A stretch of 64,000 bases of DNA from Cervus elaphus (lineage: Eukaryota; Chordata; Mammalia; Artiodactyla; Cervidae): positions 52,404,001 to 52,468,000 of the forward strand of contig NC_057847.1 in NCBI RefSeq assembly GCF_910594005.1. The letters are read 5' to 3'. The position numbers and the translations under genes were made by a program. This document shows, one piece after another, positions 35,458 to 45,197 of the stretch (position 1 is its first letter; the number at the start of each line of letters is the position of its first letter). A model generated the notes under the pieces. The model had not been told where the DNA came from and made no database searches. It saw nothing but the letters and a program-made list of their open reading frames with translations.

Positions 35458-35602
35458 TCATTCCTGAAGAAGGGAATGGCAACCCACTCCAGTATTCTTA
35501 TCTGGAAAATTTCATGTATGTAGGAGCCTGGCAGGCTGCAGTGCATGGGGTCACAAAGAATCAGACACAACTGAAGCGACTTAGCATGCACGCATGCATT
35601 GG
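35458..35602 (+). mobile_element. Bov-A SINE unit without tRNA head
   Basis: A sense Bov-A monomer body: 'gaagggaatggcaacccact', 'ggagcctggcaggctgcagt', 'gcatggggtcacaaagaatc' and tail 'gaagcgacttagcatgcacg'. The tRNA-derived head is absent. Confidence 0.9.
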
Positions 35603-35737
35603 TTCATTAACTGTGATAAATATGCCATGCCAATGAATAACAGGAGAAACTGGGTGTGGGGTTATGGAGAGCACTATCTTTGAAACTTTTCTGTAAATGT
35701 AAGTCTAGATTTGAAAGTTTCTTTTAAAAATAAGAAA

Positions 35738-35880
35738 GAGGAAGACAAATATATAATATTATATATATGCAGAATTTTTAAAAAATGGTACAAATAGACC
35801 TATCTATAAAACAGAAATAGAGTCACAGATGTTGAAAACAAGCATAGTTACCAAGAGGAAAGGTGGGAGAATGAAGCAGG
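35738..35880 (+). mobile_element. L1 3' end, left part
   Basis: 'gaggaagacaaatatataat', 'ggtacaaatagacctatct', 'aaaacagaaatagagtcaca' and 'gttaccaagaggaaaggtgg' match the artiodactyl L1 3' UTR. It is interrupted at 35881 by a SINE dimer and resumes at about 36183. Confidence 0.82.
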
Positions 35881-36182
35881 AGATTCCCTGATAGCTCAGT
35901 TGGTGAAGAATCCACCTGCAATGCAGGAGACCCTAGTTCGATTCCTGGGTTGGGAGAAGGGAGAGGCTACCCACTCCAGTATTTTTGGGCTTCCCTTGTA
36001 GCTCAGCTAGTAAAGAATCTACCTGCAATGAGGTAGACCTGGGTTGGATCCCTGGGTTGGGAAGATCATCTGGAGAAGGGAAAGGCTACCTACTCCAGTA
36101 TTCTGGCCTGGGGAATTCCATGGACAATATAGTCCATGAGGTCACAAAGAGTCGGACGTGACTGAGCGACTTTCACTTTCAC
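35881..36182 (+). mobile_element. Tandem Bov-tA dimer
   Basis: There are two sense units head to tail. The first (35881-35984) has a tRNA-like head ('agattccctgatagctcag') and a Bov-A body cut at 'ccactccagtatttt'. The second (35985-36182) is complete, with head 'gggcttcccttgtagctcag', B-box-like 'gggttggatccctgg' and tail 'gactttcactttcaca'. This head-body(cut)-head-body form recurs in ruminant genomes. Confidence 0.93.
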
Positions 36183-36400
36183 ACACACTACTAGATATAG
36201 AATAGATAACTAATAGGAACCTACTGTATAGCACAGGGAATTCTACTCAATGCTCTGTAATAATCTATATGGGAATAGAATTTTTAAAAAATGGATATAT
36301 GTATATAATTGATTCTCTTTGCTGAACAGTAGAAACTAACAGAACATTATAAATCAATTAGACTGAAACTAAAATTTAAAAAAATGAAACAAAACCTTAA
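36183..36400 (+). mobile_element. L1 3' end, right part
   Basis: 'aactaataggaacctactgt', 'atagcacagggaattctact' and 'aatctatatgggaatagaat' are followed by 'gaaactaacagaacattata' and 'aatcaattagactgaaact', which is the terminal 3' UTR of the artiodactyl L1, then A-rich sequence. Confidence 0.85.
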
Positions 36401-36764
36401 AAGGAAAAATTTTTAAAAATAGAAAAAAAAGTAACTTTGGGGGATCCCACCCTAGAAACTACCATTTGTTTTAAAGAGATCACATTGCAGTTTTCATTTC
36501 AGAAAGAGTACTTCCTGAGAATAATGGCATATTCCTCTTCTATTATTAACTAACCATTGCTTTCTTTATTTCCCAACTCTAGTTTGTCTTGATTCAATGT
36601 ACTTTCAATTTTCATTGTTTAGCCTTGATGTTTCTCTCACCTCATAAACCCAAAATATGCCAGTATAAATATAAATATGCTAGTATAAGTATAGTAACAT
36701 GGAGAGCTGCACACATGCAGATTAATACACATCTAACACCTCAGTTCTCAGATTCAGAGAAGTG
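36401..36764. other. Unassigned sequence
   Basis: No recognisable gene or repeat. 'agtataaatataaatatgct' is a short local near-duplication at 36662-36690. Confidence 0.45.
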
Positions 36765-36960
36765 GGTGATTGAAAAAACTTGAGTTTGAATATATATTCA
36801 GTCACTTACTGTGAGACTTATGTTACTTCATAGTTTCAAATTTTACTTTTCTTATCTGAAAATGGGTATCATAATACCTATGGGATAGAGTAAGTGTTTC
36901 AATTAGTGATTATATATCAGCAGAATGTCTGAGTCATAGGAGGTACTCAATTTTATTATG
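36765..36960 (+). mobile_element. MIR SINE
   Basis: 'tcagtcacttactgtgagac', 'ttacttttcttatctgaaaa', 'tgggtatcataatacctatg' and 'ggtactcaat' match the sense MIR from the tRNA-related part through the core to the LINE-like 3' end. Confidence 0.82.
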
Positions 36961-37583
36961 GGCTGCTAAAAGTCTAATAGGCAAATTCAATTTTATGGTT
37001 TCTGGTCAACTAAAATGCTCAATCCTGTTCCCCTACCCATTCTTCTCAGGCCTTCTAGGTAGCATGTCTGTTATTTTCTCCATTCATGGAGTTCTTACAT
37101 GTGTATGTTTATGTCTGTTGAACTGGTGCCTATGCCCTGTAAGTAAACAGATGAACAGCAGATCTGAGAGACATGTGGTCAGTCAAAGATACAGCAGTGT
37201 GTTCTTGACTTAGCAATGAAGACATAAAATAGGACCATGAGTGTTTGCAACTTAGGGATTAAAAGAACATGGAATTCAGTTGCAGAATACACTGTTGGAG
37301 AAGGAAGAAGTCAGGGGTAGATAAAAGTTGTTATCACCAGTGGAAGCCTGAAGATGTTAGAAGCTGGTACTATAATCTGTACGTTCTAGATTCCTCAGAG
37401 CCTTCCTACTGGGGGCCTTGAAATTTGGCATCTTCATTTCGGTCAATGCCTCCTCTTAAGCTGGCTGCTCTTGATCTCTGCCAATTATCTTCATGCCAGC
37501 AATATAATTCACAGCATTTTTTATCTGAATCTCTTTTCTCTGGTATCTTGCCCCATTAGATGGTATGGCTTTTAAAATAACTT
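36961..37583. other. Unassigned sequence
   Basis: No recognisable gene. A 72-codon frame (36995-37213) has no recognisable domain. Confidence 0.45.
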
Positions 37584-38917
37584 TAAGTCAACATTTTAAA
37601 CTTTAAGTCAATATTTTAAAGTTATTTTAAACATAACTTTAAGTCAAAATAATGCTCAAAATTCTCCAAGCCAGGCTTCAACAGTAGGTGAACCGTGAAA
37701 TTCCAGATGTTCAAGCTGGATTTAGAAAAGGCAGAGGAACCAGAGATCAAATTGCCAACATTCTCTGGATCATCGAAAAAGCAAGAGTTCCAGAAAAATA
37801 TCTACTTTTGCTTTATTGACTAAGCCAAAGCCTTTGACTGTGTGGATCACACAAACTGTGGAAAATTCTTCAAGAGATGGAAATACCAGGCCACCTGACC
37901 TGCCTCCTGAGAAATCTGTATGCAGGTCAAAAAGCAACACTTAGAACTGGATATGGAACAACAGACTGGTTCCAAATCGGGAAAGGAGTACGTCAAGGCT
38001 GTATATTGTCACCCTGCTTATTTAATTTGTATGCAAAATACATCATGCGAAATGCCAGGCCGACTGAAGTACAAGCTGAAATCCTAGTTGCTGAGAGAAA
38101 TATCAATAACCTCAGATATGCAGCGGACACCACCCTTATGGAAGAAAGCAAAGAAGAACTAAAGAGCTTCTTGATGAAAGTGAAAGAGGAAAGTGAAAAA
38201 GTTGGCTTAAAACCCAACATTCAGAAAACTAAAATCATGGCATCTGGTCCCATCAGTTCATGGCAAATAGTTGGGGAAACAATGGAAACAGTGAGAGACT
38301 TTGTTTTTTGGGGGCTCCAAAATCACTGCAGATGGTGACTGCAGTCATGAAATTAAAAGACACTCCTTGGAAGAAAAGCTATGACCAACCTAGACAGCAT
38401 ATTAAAAAGCAGAGACATTACTTTGTCAACAAAGGTCCATCTAGTTAAAGCTATGGGTTTTCCAGTAGTCATGTTTGGATGTGAGAGTTGAACTATAAAG
38501 AAAGCTGAGTGCCGAAGAATTGATGCTTTTGATCTGTGGTGTTCGAGAAGACTCTTGAGAGTCACTTGTACCGCAAGGAGATCCCACCAGTCCATCCTAA
38601 AGGAAATCAGTCCTGAATATTCACTGGAAGGACAGATGCTGAAGCTGAAACTCCAATATGTTGGCCACCTGATGTGAAGAACTGACTCATTGGAAAAGAC
38701 CCTGAAGCTGGGAAAGATTGAAGGAAGGAGAAGAAGGGGATGACAGAGGATGAGATTGTTGGATGGCATCACCAATATCACCAATAGGATGGACATGAGT
38801 TCGAGTAGGCTCTGGGAGTTGGCGATGGACCAGGAAGCCTGGTGTGCTGGAGTCGATGGGGTCACAAAGAGTCAGACACAACTGAGCAACTGAACTGAAC
38901 TGAACTAAGTCAACATT
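37584..38917 (+). mobile_element. BovB insertion with 12-bp target duplication and 5' filler
   Basis: The perfect 12-mer 'taagtcaacatt' stands at 37584-37595 and again at 38906-38917, directly after the 'gaactgaactgaac' tail. Recognisable BovB begins at about 37649 ('aatgctcaaaattctccaag'). The 53 bp between the left duplication and the BovB start contain two more imperfect copies of the target ('ctttaagtca' at 37601 and 37638), so the 5' junction carries target-derived filler. The insert is 5'-truncated inside the RT region. Confidence 0.92.
37649..38880 (+). pseudogene. BovB reverse-transcriptase relic (RT to C terminus)
   Basis: This is the most legible BovB coding relic here. It runs from the RT fingers (AMLKILQARLQ-type text at the left edge) through the palm to the C-terminal region. 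A stop (TAA, 37821-37823) falls immediately after FID in the FIDYAKAF motif. A small deletion near 37850 shifts the frame. The 153-codon frame at 37877-38338 then reads CLLRNLYAGQKATLRTGYG, FQIGKGVRQGCILSPCLFNL and NNLRYAADTTLMEES, where the YADD catalytic box has become YAAD (first Asp lost). Another frameshift near 38313 ends this frame. In working RTE elements this protein does target-primed reverse transcription. Here it is inactive by at least three lesions. Confidence 0.95.
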
Positions 38918-41809
38918 CCCTTTGGGAATCCCCATCTGTTCCTTGGATGGGGGTACAGTTCCTTCACAGACTCTTCTCTATACCACAAGATGCTTTATTT
39001 TCCTGGTCATAAACCCAGAACTCATCTTCCCAAGCCTTAACTGAAGAAACATAGTCTTTTCTTCTCTATGGCCTTCTCATTGGGCATGCAGAAAGAATCA
39101 GAAATTGGCTCACCAAAGCACAAAGAGCAAAGAAATAGAATGGAGCTCACATCACATTAACTATTCTCTAAAGTAACACTCTACATGCACTCTCTCTAAT
39201 ATCTACTTTCCTGATCCTTTTTATCCCTCAGTAGACATGAGACACTTCCTGAGGCAGCTCAAGGTTTTGTATTTTTAAATTCCGCCTATGGCCCAGCATC
39301 TCCTTTGTAATATAGACTCTTATGGGGTCTTGGTTCCTCAGCAGAAACTTCCAATTTAACATCCTGTTACATGTACTACAAGTGAGAATAATGAGGTAGT
39401 TTCCTTAATGGACTCATATTACTATTTGCAGGCCAGCATGAAACCTTAGAAATGAGTCATAGTTCAATTAATATTGGGCCTGTTATGGGTTAAACAATCC
39501 TTTCTGCACCACTGGGAGGGTTTCATAAAATAAAAGCAGTACTTCTTCAGGAAAATGAGAATTAACTTCTAAAGACAAAAATTGGCAAATATGATTTTGG
39601 AATAAACTGATTTGTACATTCAGAACTTGCTCAAATTGGTTATTGACCTGCTATTCAAACCTTCAAAGAATGACCTTGACTTAGTGGCACATACTTTGAA
39701 AATACCTGGCTAGAGCCATGGTTCATGTTGTGATCTGAAAACAACTGTTGTCCTTGAATTGAGAAAGCTGACAGTCCCACCCAACTGCTTTCAATTTTAA
39801 GTTTTATGTTAGTAGCCTTATACTCCAAAAAACTGAGCCAAATGTTAGCATTCATCCAGGAAAAAAATCCTTACAAATCCAGAACAAAATCTTTACCTTT
39901 TGTGTGCTGAAACATATCTATCTAATTTATTTCAACCATTCAACATGACTTTGTTTAGTTTAGTTTAACTGACTGAGTGAATTTCAACCCTTGCAATCTA
40001 TGAAACTGAATGCAGACAGCTCCTGCAATTCTTGTAGTTCTTTGTACTTTGGAACCTGCTGATAAATGTTTTAAACTTTATACAACTTGCCTATCACTAT
40101 CTCTAATAAAAGATCATATAAGTTAGTCCTTCCAAGGAAGACAGATGCAGCCATATTTTATGGGAAGAATGTTTTCTTGAAGCTTTACATAATTTGAAAC
40201 TCACACACTTCAAAATTATTTTTCCCATAGGAATAAACATAAAATGAAACTTTCATGGTTTCAAATTTTGCATCAAATTTGAAAACCCATTCATATTTTA
40301 TATCACACTATTTTAAATTGCCATGACCAAAATTTACATTAAATATGACCTCATTTTGCATATTTGAGAAATGAGGTTGCAGGTGCATGTGTAGTGTGTG
40401 TGTTTTGAATAATGGGAGGAGATAGCCCTTCACTTTGTTTTTTACAGATATTAATAATAACAATCTCTTGAAATATTGAATTAGGGATATATTTCATTCA
40501 CCAAATTTCACTACTCTTTATATCCAAAGCAAAGAGAAAATTTTCCTCATCTCCAAGTTTTGAGCTCAGTAGCTATGTCTCCGTGGTAAGAGAACTTCAG
40601 CTCTTAAAGTTGCTTCTGATGTTAATGATTTCACCAAATATCTCACTCAGGGAGAACTGAGCACTGACTGGAAGCCAAGTACAGAAAGTTTTTGAAGAGT
40701 GCTTTAATTCTTTCAGAATATGTATTTTGCGGTCTGTTAATATTTTGCATTAAGCCAATTTTCAGCTATTAAAGTTTCTCTGTTCATTTTTTTTTCAAGT
40801 TTGCTAATCATCAGGAAGCATTCATTTTCTTCTGGGATTTGTTTGCATTGATTGTATTTCCTCTGGTCCTGTACTTCACACAAAGCTTTCAGAATGAGAG
40901 CTGGGGGTGGCTGCAGTAAAGAGTTGTTGCAATACTGATTCCAACTGCCCGCTCACCCTGTTTCCCTGACTGTATACTCCTTTTGCTTGTCTTTAGGCTC
41001 ATGAAATTAAAAATAGGAGCATAATGCCAGACAGCTGGGAAAATATTTCTACTCATGTAAATGGACAGGCTTGCTCCTATTCCTTAGGAAAGCAGTTCAT
41101 CCTGTTCAATTATGTTGATTTTTCTTTCTTTTTCTTTTTTAAACTGTAGGCATATTGAAGTATTTTCCACCTGAGTTTGAAGTTTTTTTCTGAAGATCTG
41201 TCACATGTTGGCCTCTCATTTTCTTCATGACTTAGATTTTTCTGTCCCATCAGTTGGGTCTCCATCATGAAACATACAGTATATTCAAAGTGCTTTAAGT
41301 GAGAACAGTTTAATAAAAAGACCAGGATTAAGAGAACCTGCCAGAGATGTTTGAGGCACTGTAATACACTTGAACATTGGGAAGACTTGCTATTCTTTGG
41401 CATGAAGGAATGAAAAGAAGGGACATTGTTACTGGGGTTCAAGGAGAGATGGAGTCATTGAAAATGACCCGCCCCAGATATCCAGTGGGAAAATAAACAA
41501 CCAACATTTCTCTTCTAGTCCCTCATATCCTGCCTATACATCCACCATTCATCCCCAGTTGATTGAGCTCAACTGGAAGCCCAATACAACAATAACAACA
41601 AACCTGGCAATGGAGTCCACAGAAGCTAGTTTCCAAGGTTACAGAGCAGGGTGAAGAAAGGCAGGAAGGAATCTGGGGGTGGGGGGGGGGTACCCTGGGG
41701 AATCACCAGTTCATCTGCTCTCTCATCCCTTTTAAAGCAACTATTGACTATGAATTCCCTTCATCTGGCCCTCTCGTCTTCCCATTGGCTTCTCATTTCA
41801 AAACAAGGT
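38918..41809. other. Unassigned sequence
   Basis: 2.9 kb, the longest repeat-poor block in this half of the window. A G-run lies at 41675-41690. Segment 40850-41110 is less AT-rich. A 110-codon minus-strand frame (41110-41442) has no recognisable domain. I see no gene. Confidence 0.45.
41675..41690. repeat. G-run
   Basis: 'gggggtgggggggggg' is a nearly pure guanine tract, prone to length variation and possibly to quadruplex formation. Confidence 0.9.
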
Positions 41810-41936
41810 GTCCTAGCCTGTTTGGGCTGAAATAAAAATATACCACCAACTGGGTAGCCATAAACACAGAAATTTATTTCTCACAATTCTGAAGGTTGGG
41901 GAAGTTCATGATTAAGCTACCAGCATGGTTTTGTTC
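41810..41936 (-). mobile_element. MaLR LTR, part 1
   Basis: The plus strand reads the complement of an ERVL-MaLR LTR (MST/MLT1 type): 'aactgggtagccataaacac', 'agaaatttatttctcacaat', 'tctgaaggttgggg'. It is interrupted by a SINE and resumes at 42155. Confidence 0.78.
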
Positions 41937-42168
41937 AGGCTTCCCAGGTGGCCCTAGTGGTAAAGAACCCACCTGTCAACGCAGGAGACATAAGAGACAC
42001 ATGTTCAGTCCCTGCATCAGAAAGTTCCCCTGAAGGAGGGCTTGACAACCCACTCAGTATTCTTGCCTGGAGAATACCATGGACAGAGGAGCTTGGTGGG
42101 CTAAAATGCATGGGGTCACAAAGAGTTGGACATGACTGAAGTGACTTAGTGCATGCATGGTTTTGTTC
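41923..42168 (+). mobile_element. Bov-tA SINE with perfect 14-bp target duplication
   Basis: The SINE proper is 41937-42154, with head 'aggcttcccaggtggcccta', an extra 'gagacataagaga' segment as in the copy at 23.8 kb, Bov-A body 'tattcttgcctggagaatac' and tail 'gaagtgacttagtgcat'. It is flanked by 'gcatggttttgttc' at 41923-41936 and 42155-42168. It sits inside the MaLR LTR and is therefore younger. Confidence 0.96.
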
Positions 42169-42395
42169 TGGTAAGAGCTCTCTTCCTGGTTCATTGCTGG
42201 CACTCTCACATGAGGAAAGGGATGAGGGATCTCTGAAGTCTTTTTTATAAGGACATTAATCCCATTCATGAGGGCTCCATCCCCAAGATCTAAGCATTAA
42301 TTAAAGATGTCATATCAGTATACCATCATCTTTTGAGATTAGCGTTTCAGCATATTAATTTTGGGGCAAACAAACATTCAAGTCATAGTGCAAAG
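42155..42395 (-). mobile_element. MaLR LTR, part 2
   Basis: It continues the LTR: 'tcttcctggttcattgctgg', 'cacatgaggaaagggatgag', 'ttataaggacattaatccca', 'ttcatgagggctccatcccc' and 'tcagcatattaattttgggg'. This is the classic antisense order down to the LTR start. Confidence 0.8.
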
Positions 42396-43470
42396 TAAGC
42401 CTATTCATTCATTTTTTATTTACTGAGTGCAACTATGCGATAAGCTCTGTGCTAGAACTGGAAATTTTTAAAAAAACAAAACATACAGTTCTTAATTTGG
42501 GGTTAATTGTCATGACAAAGGGCTTAAAAAGGAATTTGAATTGGACCACACCAACACATCCACTACTCCCCCATCATCTCTACACATCCACATCACCCAG
42601 TCTTCAGGTATCTTTTTAGCAACTCCCTCTGCTCAGGCCCATTTCTTTCCATGGACCCTACCATCCACCAGAAAACTGAAACTTCTTTGTCTCTCGGTCT
42701 CTCTCCGTCTCTGTTTCTGTGTCTCTGTCTCTCTCTCACACATACACATATTATTAGCTCTTGGAATATAATACTATAAGGTTAAGGGAAGGTTAAAAGA
42801 CAGAAAATAGAAAAGGGGCAAAAAAAGGAAAACAATGTGCCTTTACTTTCTTTTCAACTCCCCAGTATTACTAGGAAAAATAGAAATATGCATGTACATA
42901 CACAGGCATATGTCATCTTAGAAAAAACCCTTTGAGGGTGCTTCAGGCAGTACTGGTACATAAGAGAGTTGACACATAACATTTTTTCTTAATTTTTGAA
43001 AGCACAAGGAAGCCACTGATGAAAAGCCTCCTTCTCAAGACTCATTTCCAACACACTTATTTGGAACCATCCAAATATACTAGCCCCTGATTGACTGTAG
43101 CCCTGTCTTAAGCTGCTGGAACTACTCCCACTTCTACTATCAAAAATGAGCTGGGGAAGAGGAGAAGGGTCGTTTAAATACCTCCATCCTACTGAAGAAG
43201 GGTCATTCAAATACCTCCATCCTATTGGAGAGTAGGAGGGATTGAGGTTTAACTCCAAAACATTTTGCCATAGACACAGTGTTTACACAACACAGCTGCT
43301 GGGATGGCTCTGATGACAGAAACTTATTAAGGCCTTTGGGGGATGATGAGATTTGTTGAAATCATGATGTCTGTTGGCTAGCCTTGATTGATGTACCATC
43401 ACCAGTCCTAGGCTTCAGGCATTCTATGGCTTACACAAGCTTTCTGGGCTGAACTGCAAGCTTATCCCTG
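42396..43470. other. Unassigned sequence with local simple repeats
   Basis: It contains a (TC)-rich stretch (42686-42745, 'gtctctctccgtctctg') and the 33-bp tandem duplication at 43164-43229. No gene is recognised. Confidence 0.45.
43164..43229. repeat. 33-bp tandem duplication
   Basis: Two adjacent 33-bp copies start 'gaagggtcgtttaaatacc' (43164) and 'gaagggtcattcaaatacc' (43197) and differ at a few positions. Because 33 is a multiple of three, the minus-strand frame shows a repeated 11-residue unit (GWRYLNDPS...), but there is no evidence of coding. Confidence 0.92.
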
Positions 43471-43479
43471 CTATTAAAA

Positions 43480-43529
43480 ACAAATCAATCCCTTGTTTAA
43501 AAGTTTTTGATGTCTTCTATAGCCTGAAA
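43480..43529 (+). mobile_element. L2 3' region, left part
   Basis: 'cccttgtttaaaagtttttg' matches the L2 phrase that precedes 'atggcttcc'. It is interrupted at 43530 by BovB and resumes at 43813. Confidence 0.55.
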
Positions 43530-43812
43530 GTATTGGGGTTTTGTTGAAGCTGAAACTCCAATACTTTGGCCACCTCATGCAAAGAGTTGACTCATTGGAA
43601 AAGACCCTGATGCTGGGAGGGATTGAGGGCAGGAGGAGAAGGGGATGACAGAGGATGAGATGGCTGGATGGCATCACTGACTCGATGGGCATGAGTTTGA
43701 GTAAACTCTGGGAGTTTGTGATGGACAGGGAGGCCTGGCGTGCTGCAATTCATGGGGTCGCAAAGAGTCAGACGACTGAGCGACTGAACTGAACTGAACT
43801 GATAGCCTGAAA
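43519..43812 (+). mobile_element. BovB 3'-end insertion with 11-bp target duplication
   Basis: The direct repeat 'atagcctgaaa' lies at 43519-43529 and 43802-43812. Between them are a short unmatched stretch (43530-43543, 'gtattggggttttg') and BovB from 'gaagctgaaactccaatact' to the '(gaact)n ga' tail at 43801. It is a young-looking, strongly 5'-truncated copy inserted into L2. Confidence 0.94.
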
Positions 43813-44090
43813 AATAAAATTCCCTAAAATTTAAGCTCCTTAACAATGTATATAAAGCTTCTTATGATTTGGCTTCTGTCTCCACAACTCTCCCTTCTGG
43901 AAACAAATCATCCCTACCCAGTCCTCATAGGCTATTTCTTTCCCGCTTAACTACCTCTCTGCTTAGAATGCCTAATCTGCCGTTCAAAACTCCTGCTTAG
44001 CTTTAACACTCATCACAGGCATCACCTCCTCCCTGAAGTCTTCCTTGATAACTTTCCCATCCCCATTTAAAGTGTTCTTTATTGAGCTTA
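43813..44090 (+). mobile_element. L2 3' region, right part
   Basis: 'cttcttatgatttggcttct' (family: 'ctacatgatctggcccc'), 'ctctgcttagaatgcctaat', and 'catcacctcctccctgaagt' with 'cttccttgataac' follow the L2 3' end in order. Confidence 0.68.
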
Positions 44091-44206
44091 GGAAGATCCC
44101 CTGGAGGAGAAAATGGCAACTCACTCCAATATTCCATGGACAGAGGAGCATGGGGTGCTACAGTCCATTTAGTCACACGAGTCAGACGTGACTTAATGAC
44201 TGTACA
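44091..44206 (+). mobile_element. Bov-A SINE body, headless
   Basis: 'ggaagatcccctggaggaga', 'aaatggcaactcactccaat', then a small deletion and 'acagaggagcatggggtgct' and 'gagtcagacgtgacttaatg'. A short (AC)n run follows at 44203-44218. Confidence 0.88.
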
Positions 44207-44439
44207 CACACACACACAAGTCCGATATTCTGATATCAGTCTCTTATATGTATATGTATGTGGTTTTCCCATACCACCAAGCAATTGTCCTACATCAATT
44301 GGGTGTCTTACAATTCAATTCAGTTCTAACACTATCTACCCTGAGACAGCATCAGATTACACAGTTTAAAGCTCGGTCCCACAAGATTGTCCTCCACTTC
44401 ACATGCCAATTGAAAGCCCTGGTTTTCACTTGTGTTTTT

Positions 44440-44890
44440 GACTGACTGGCTCTAAATCAGAGGTTCCCATGACTTCCTCTTTGTGTTTATTAGTTTGAAG
44501 AGTGGCTCACAGAACTCAGAAAACCCATTTATTCACTGGATTATCAGTGTATTACAAAGCATATTAAAGGGTGCACATCAATAGCCAGATGAAGAGATAT
44601 ACAGGGCAAAGTCCTGAACATAGGAGCTTCTGTCCTCATGGATTTTGGGGCCTGGTTGGTAGCCATGGAAGCATTCTGGTTCTCCAACCAGGAAACTTTC
44701 AGAACCCCATCCTTTTAGGTTTTCATGGAGACTTCCTTACATAGGCATGATTGATTAAATTATTTATCACTGATTTAACCTCCACTCCTCTGAACTCCTG
44801 GGACTAAAATGTCCAATCTACCAATCACATGGATGGTTTTCCTACCAACCAATCTCATCCTTAGATGCAAAAGCAACCTGATTAGCACAA
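44440..44890 (-). mobile_element. ERVL-type LTR (LTR16/LTR33-like)
   Basis: The plus strand carries the complement of an old LTR: 'agagtggctcacagaactca', 'agatgaagagatacacagg'-like text (44587-44602), 'taggagcttctgtcctcatg', 'gaactttcagaacccc'-like text and 'aggcatgattgattaaat'. Subfamily is uncertain. No internal retroviral region adjoins it. Confidence 0.68.
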
Positions 44891-44994
44891 AAAAAGACTT
44901 ATTTGTAGCTCTTAACATGGAGAATATTCCCAGAGTTTTAGGTGGTTTTGCAGAAACATGGGCAAAACTAAATTGTGTGTGTGTTTGTGCATGT

Positions 44995-45197
44995 GTACTT
45001 GCATGCACATGTACAGACACTCAGTTGTGTCCAACTCTTTGTGACCCTATGGACTGTAGCCCACCAGGCTCCTCTGTTCATGAGTTGCCATTTCCTTCTC
45101 CATGGGCTCTTCCCAACCTAGGGATCAAACCCAAGTCTCTTGCATCTCCTGCATTGGCAGGAGAATTCTTTACCACCAGCACCACCTGGGAAGTCCA
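44995..45197 (-). mobile_element. Bov-tA SINE
   Basis: A minus-strand unit preceded by a (TG)-rich patch (44973-44995). The Bov-A body has lost part of its middle ('ctgttcatgagttgccattt'). The tRNA-derived head ends with 'caccacctgggaagtcc'. It contains an internal 'tctcttgcatctcctgcatt' duplication in the head. Confidence 0.9.

Noticed and set aside
37877..38338. 153-codon open frame, the longest well-supported translation
   Set aside because: It is BovB reverse-transcriptase text with a mutated YADD box, an upstream stop and frameshifts on both sides; not a host gene.
38353..38865. 170-codon minus-strand open frame
   Set aside because: It runs antisense through the BovB 3' region, where similar antisense frames recur in other copies; no domain is recognised.
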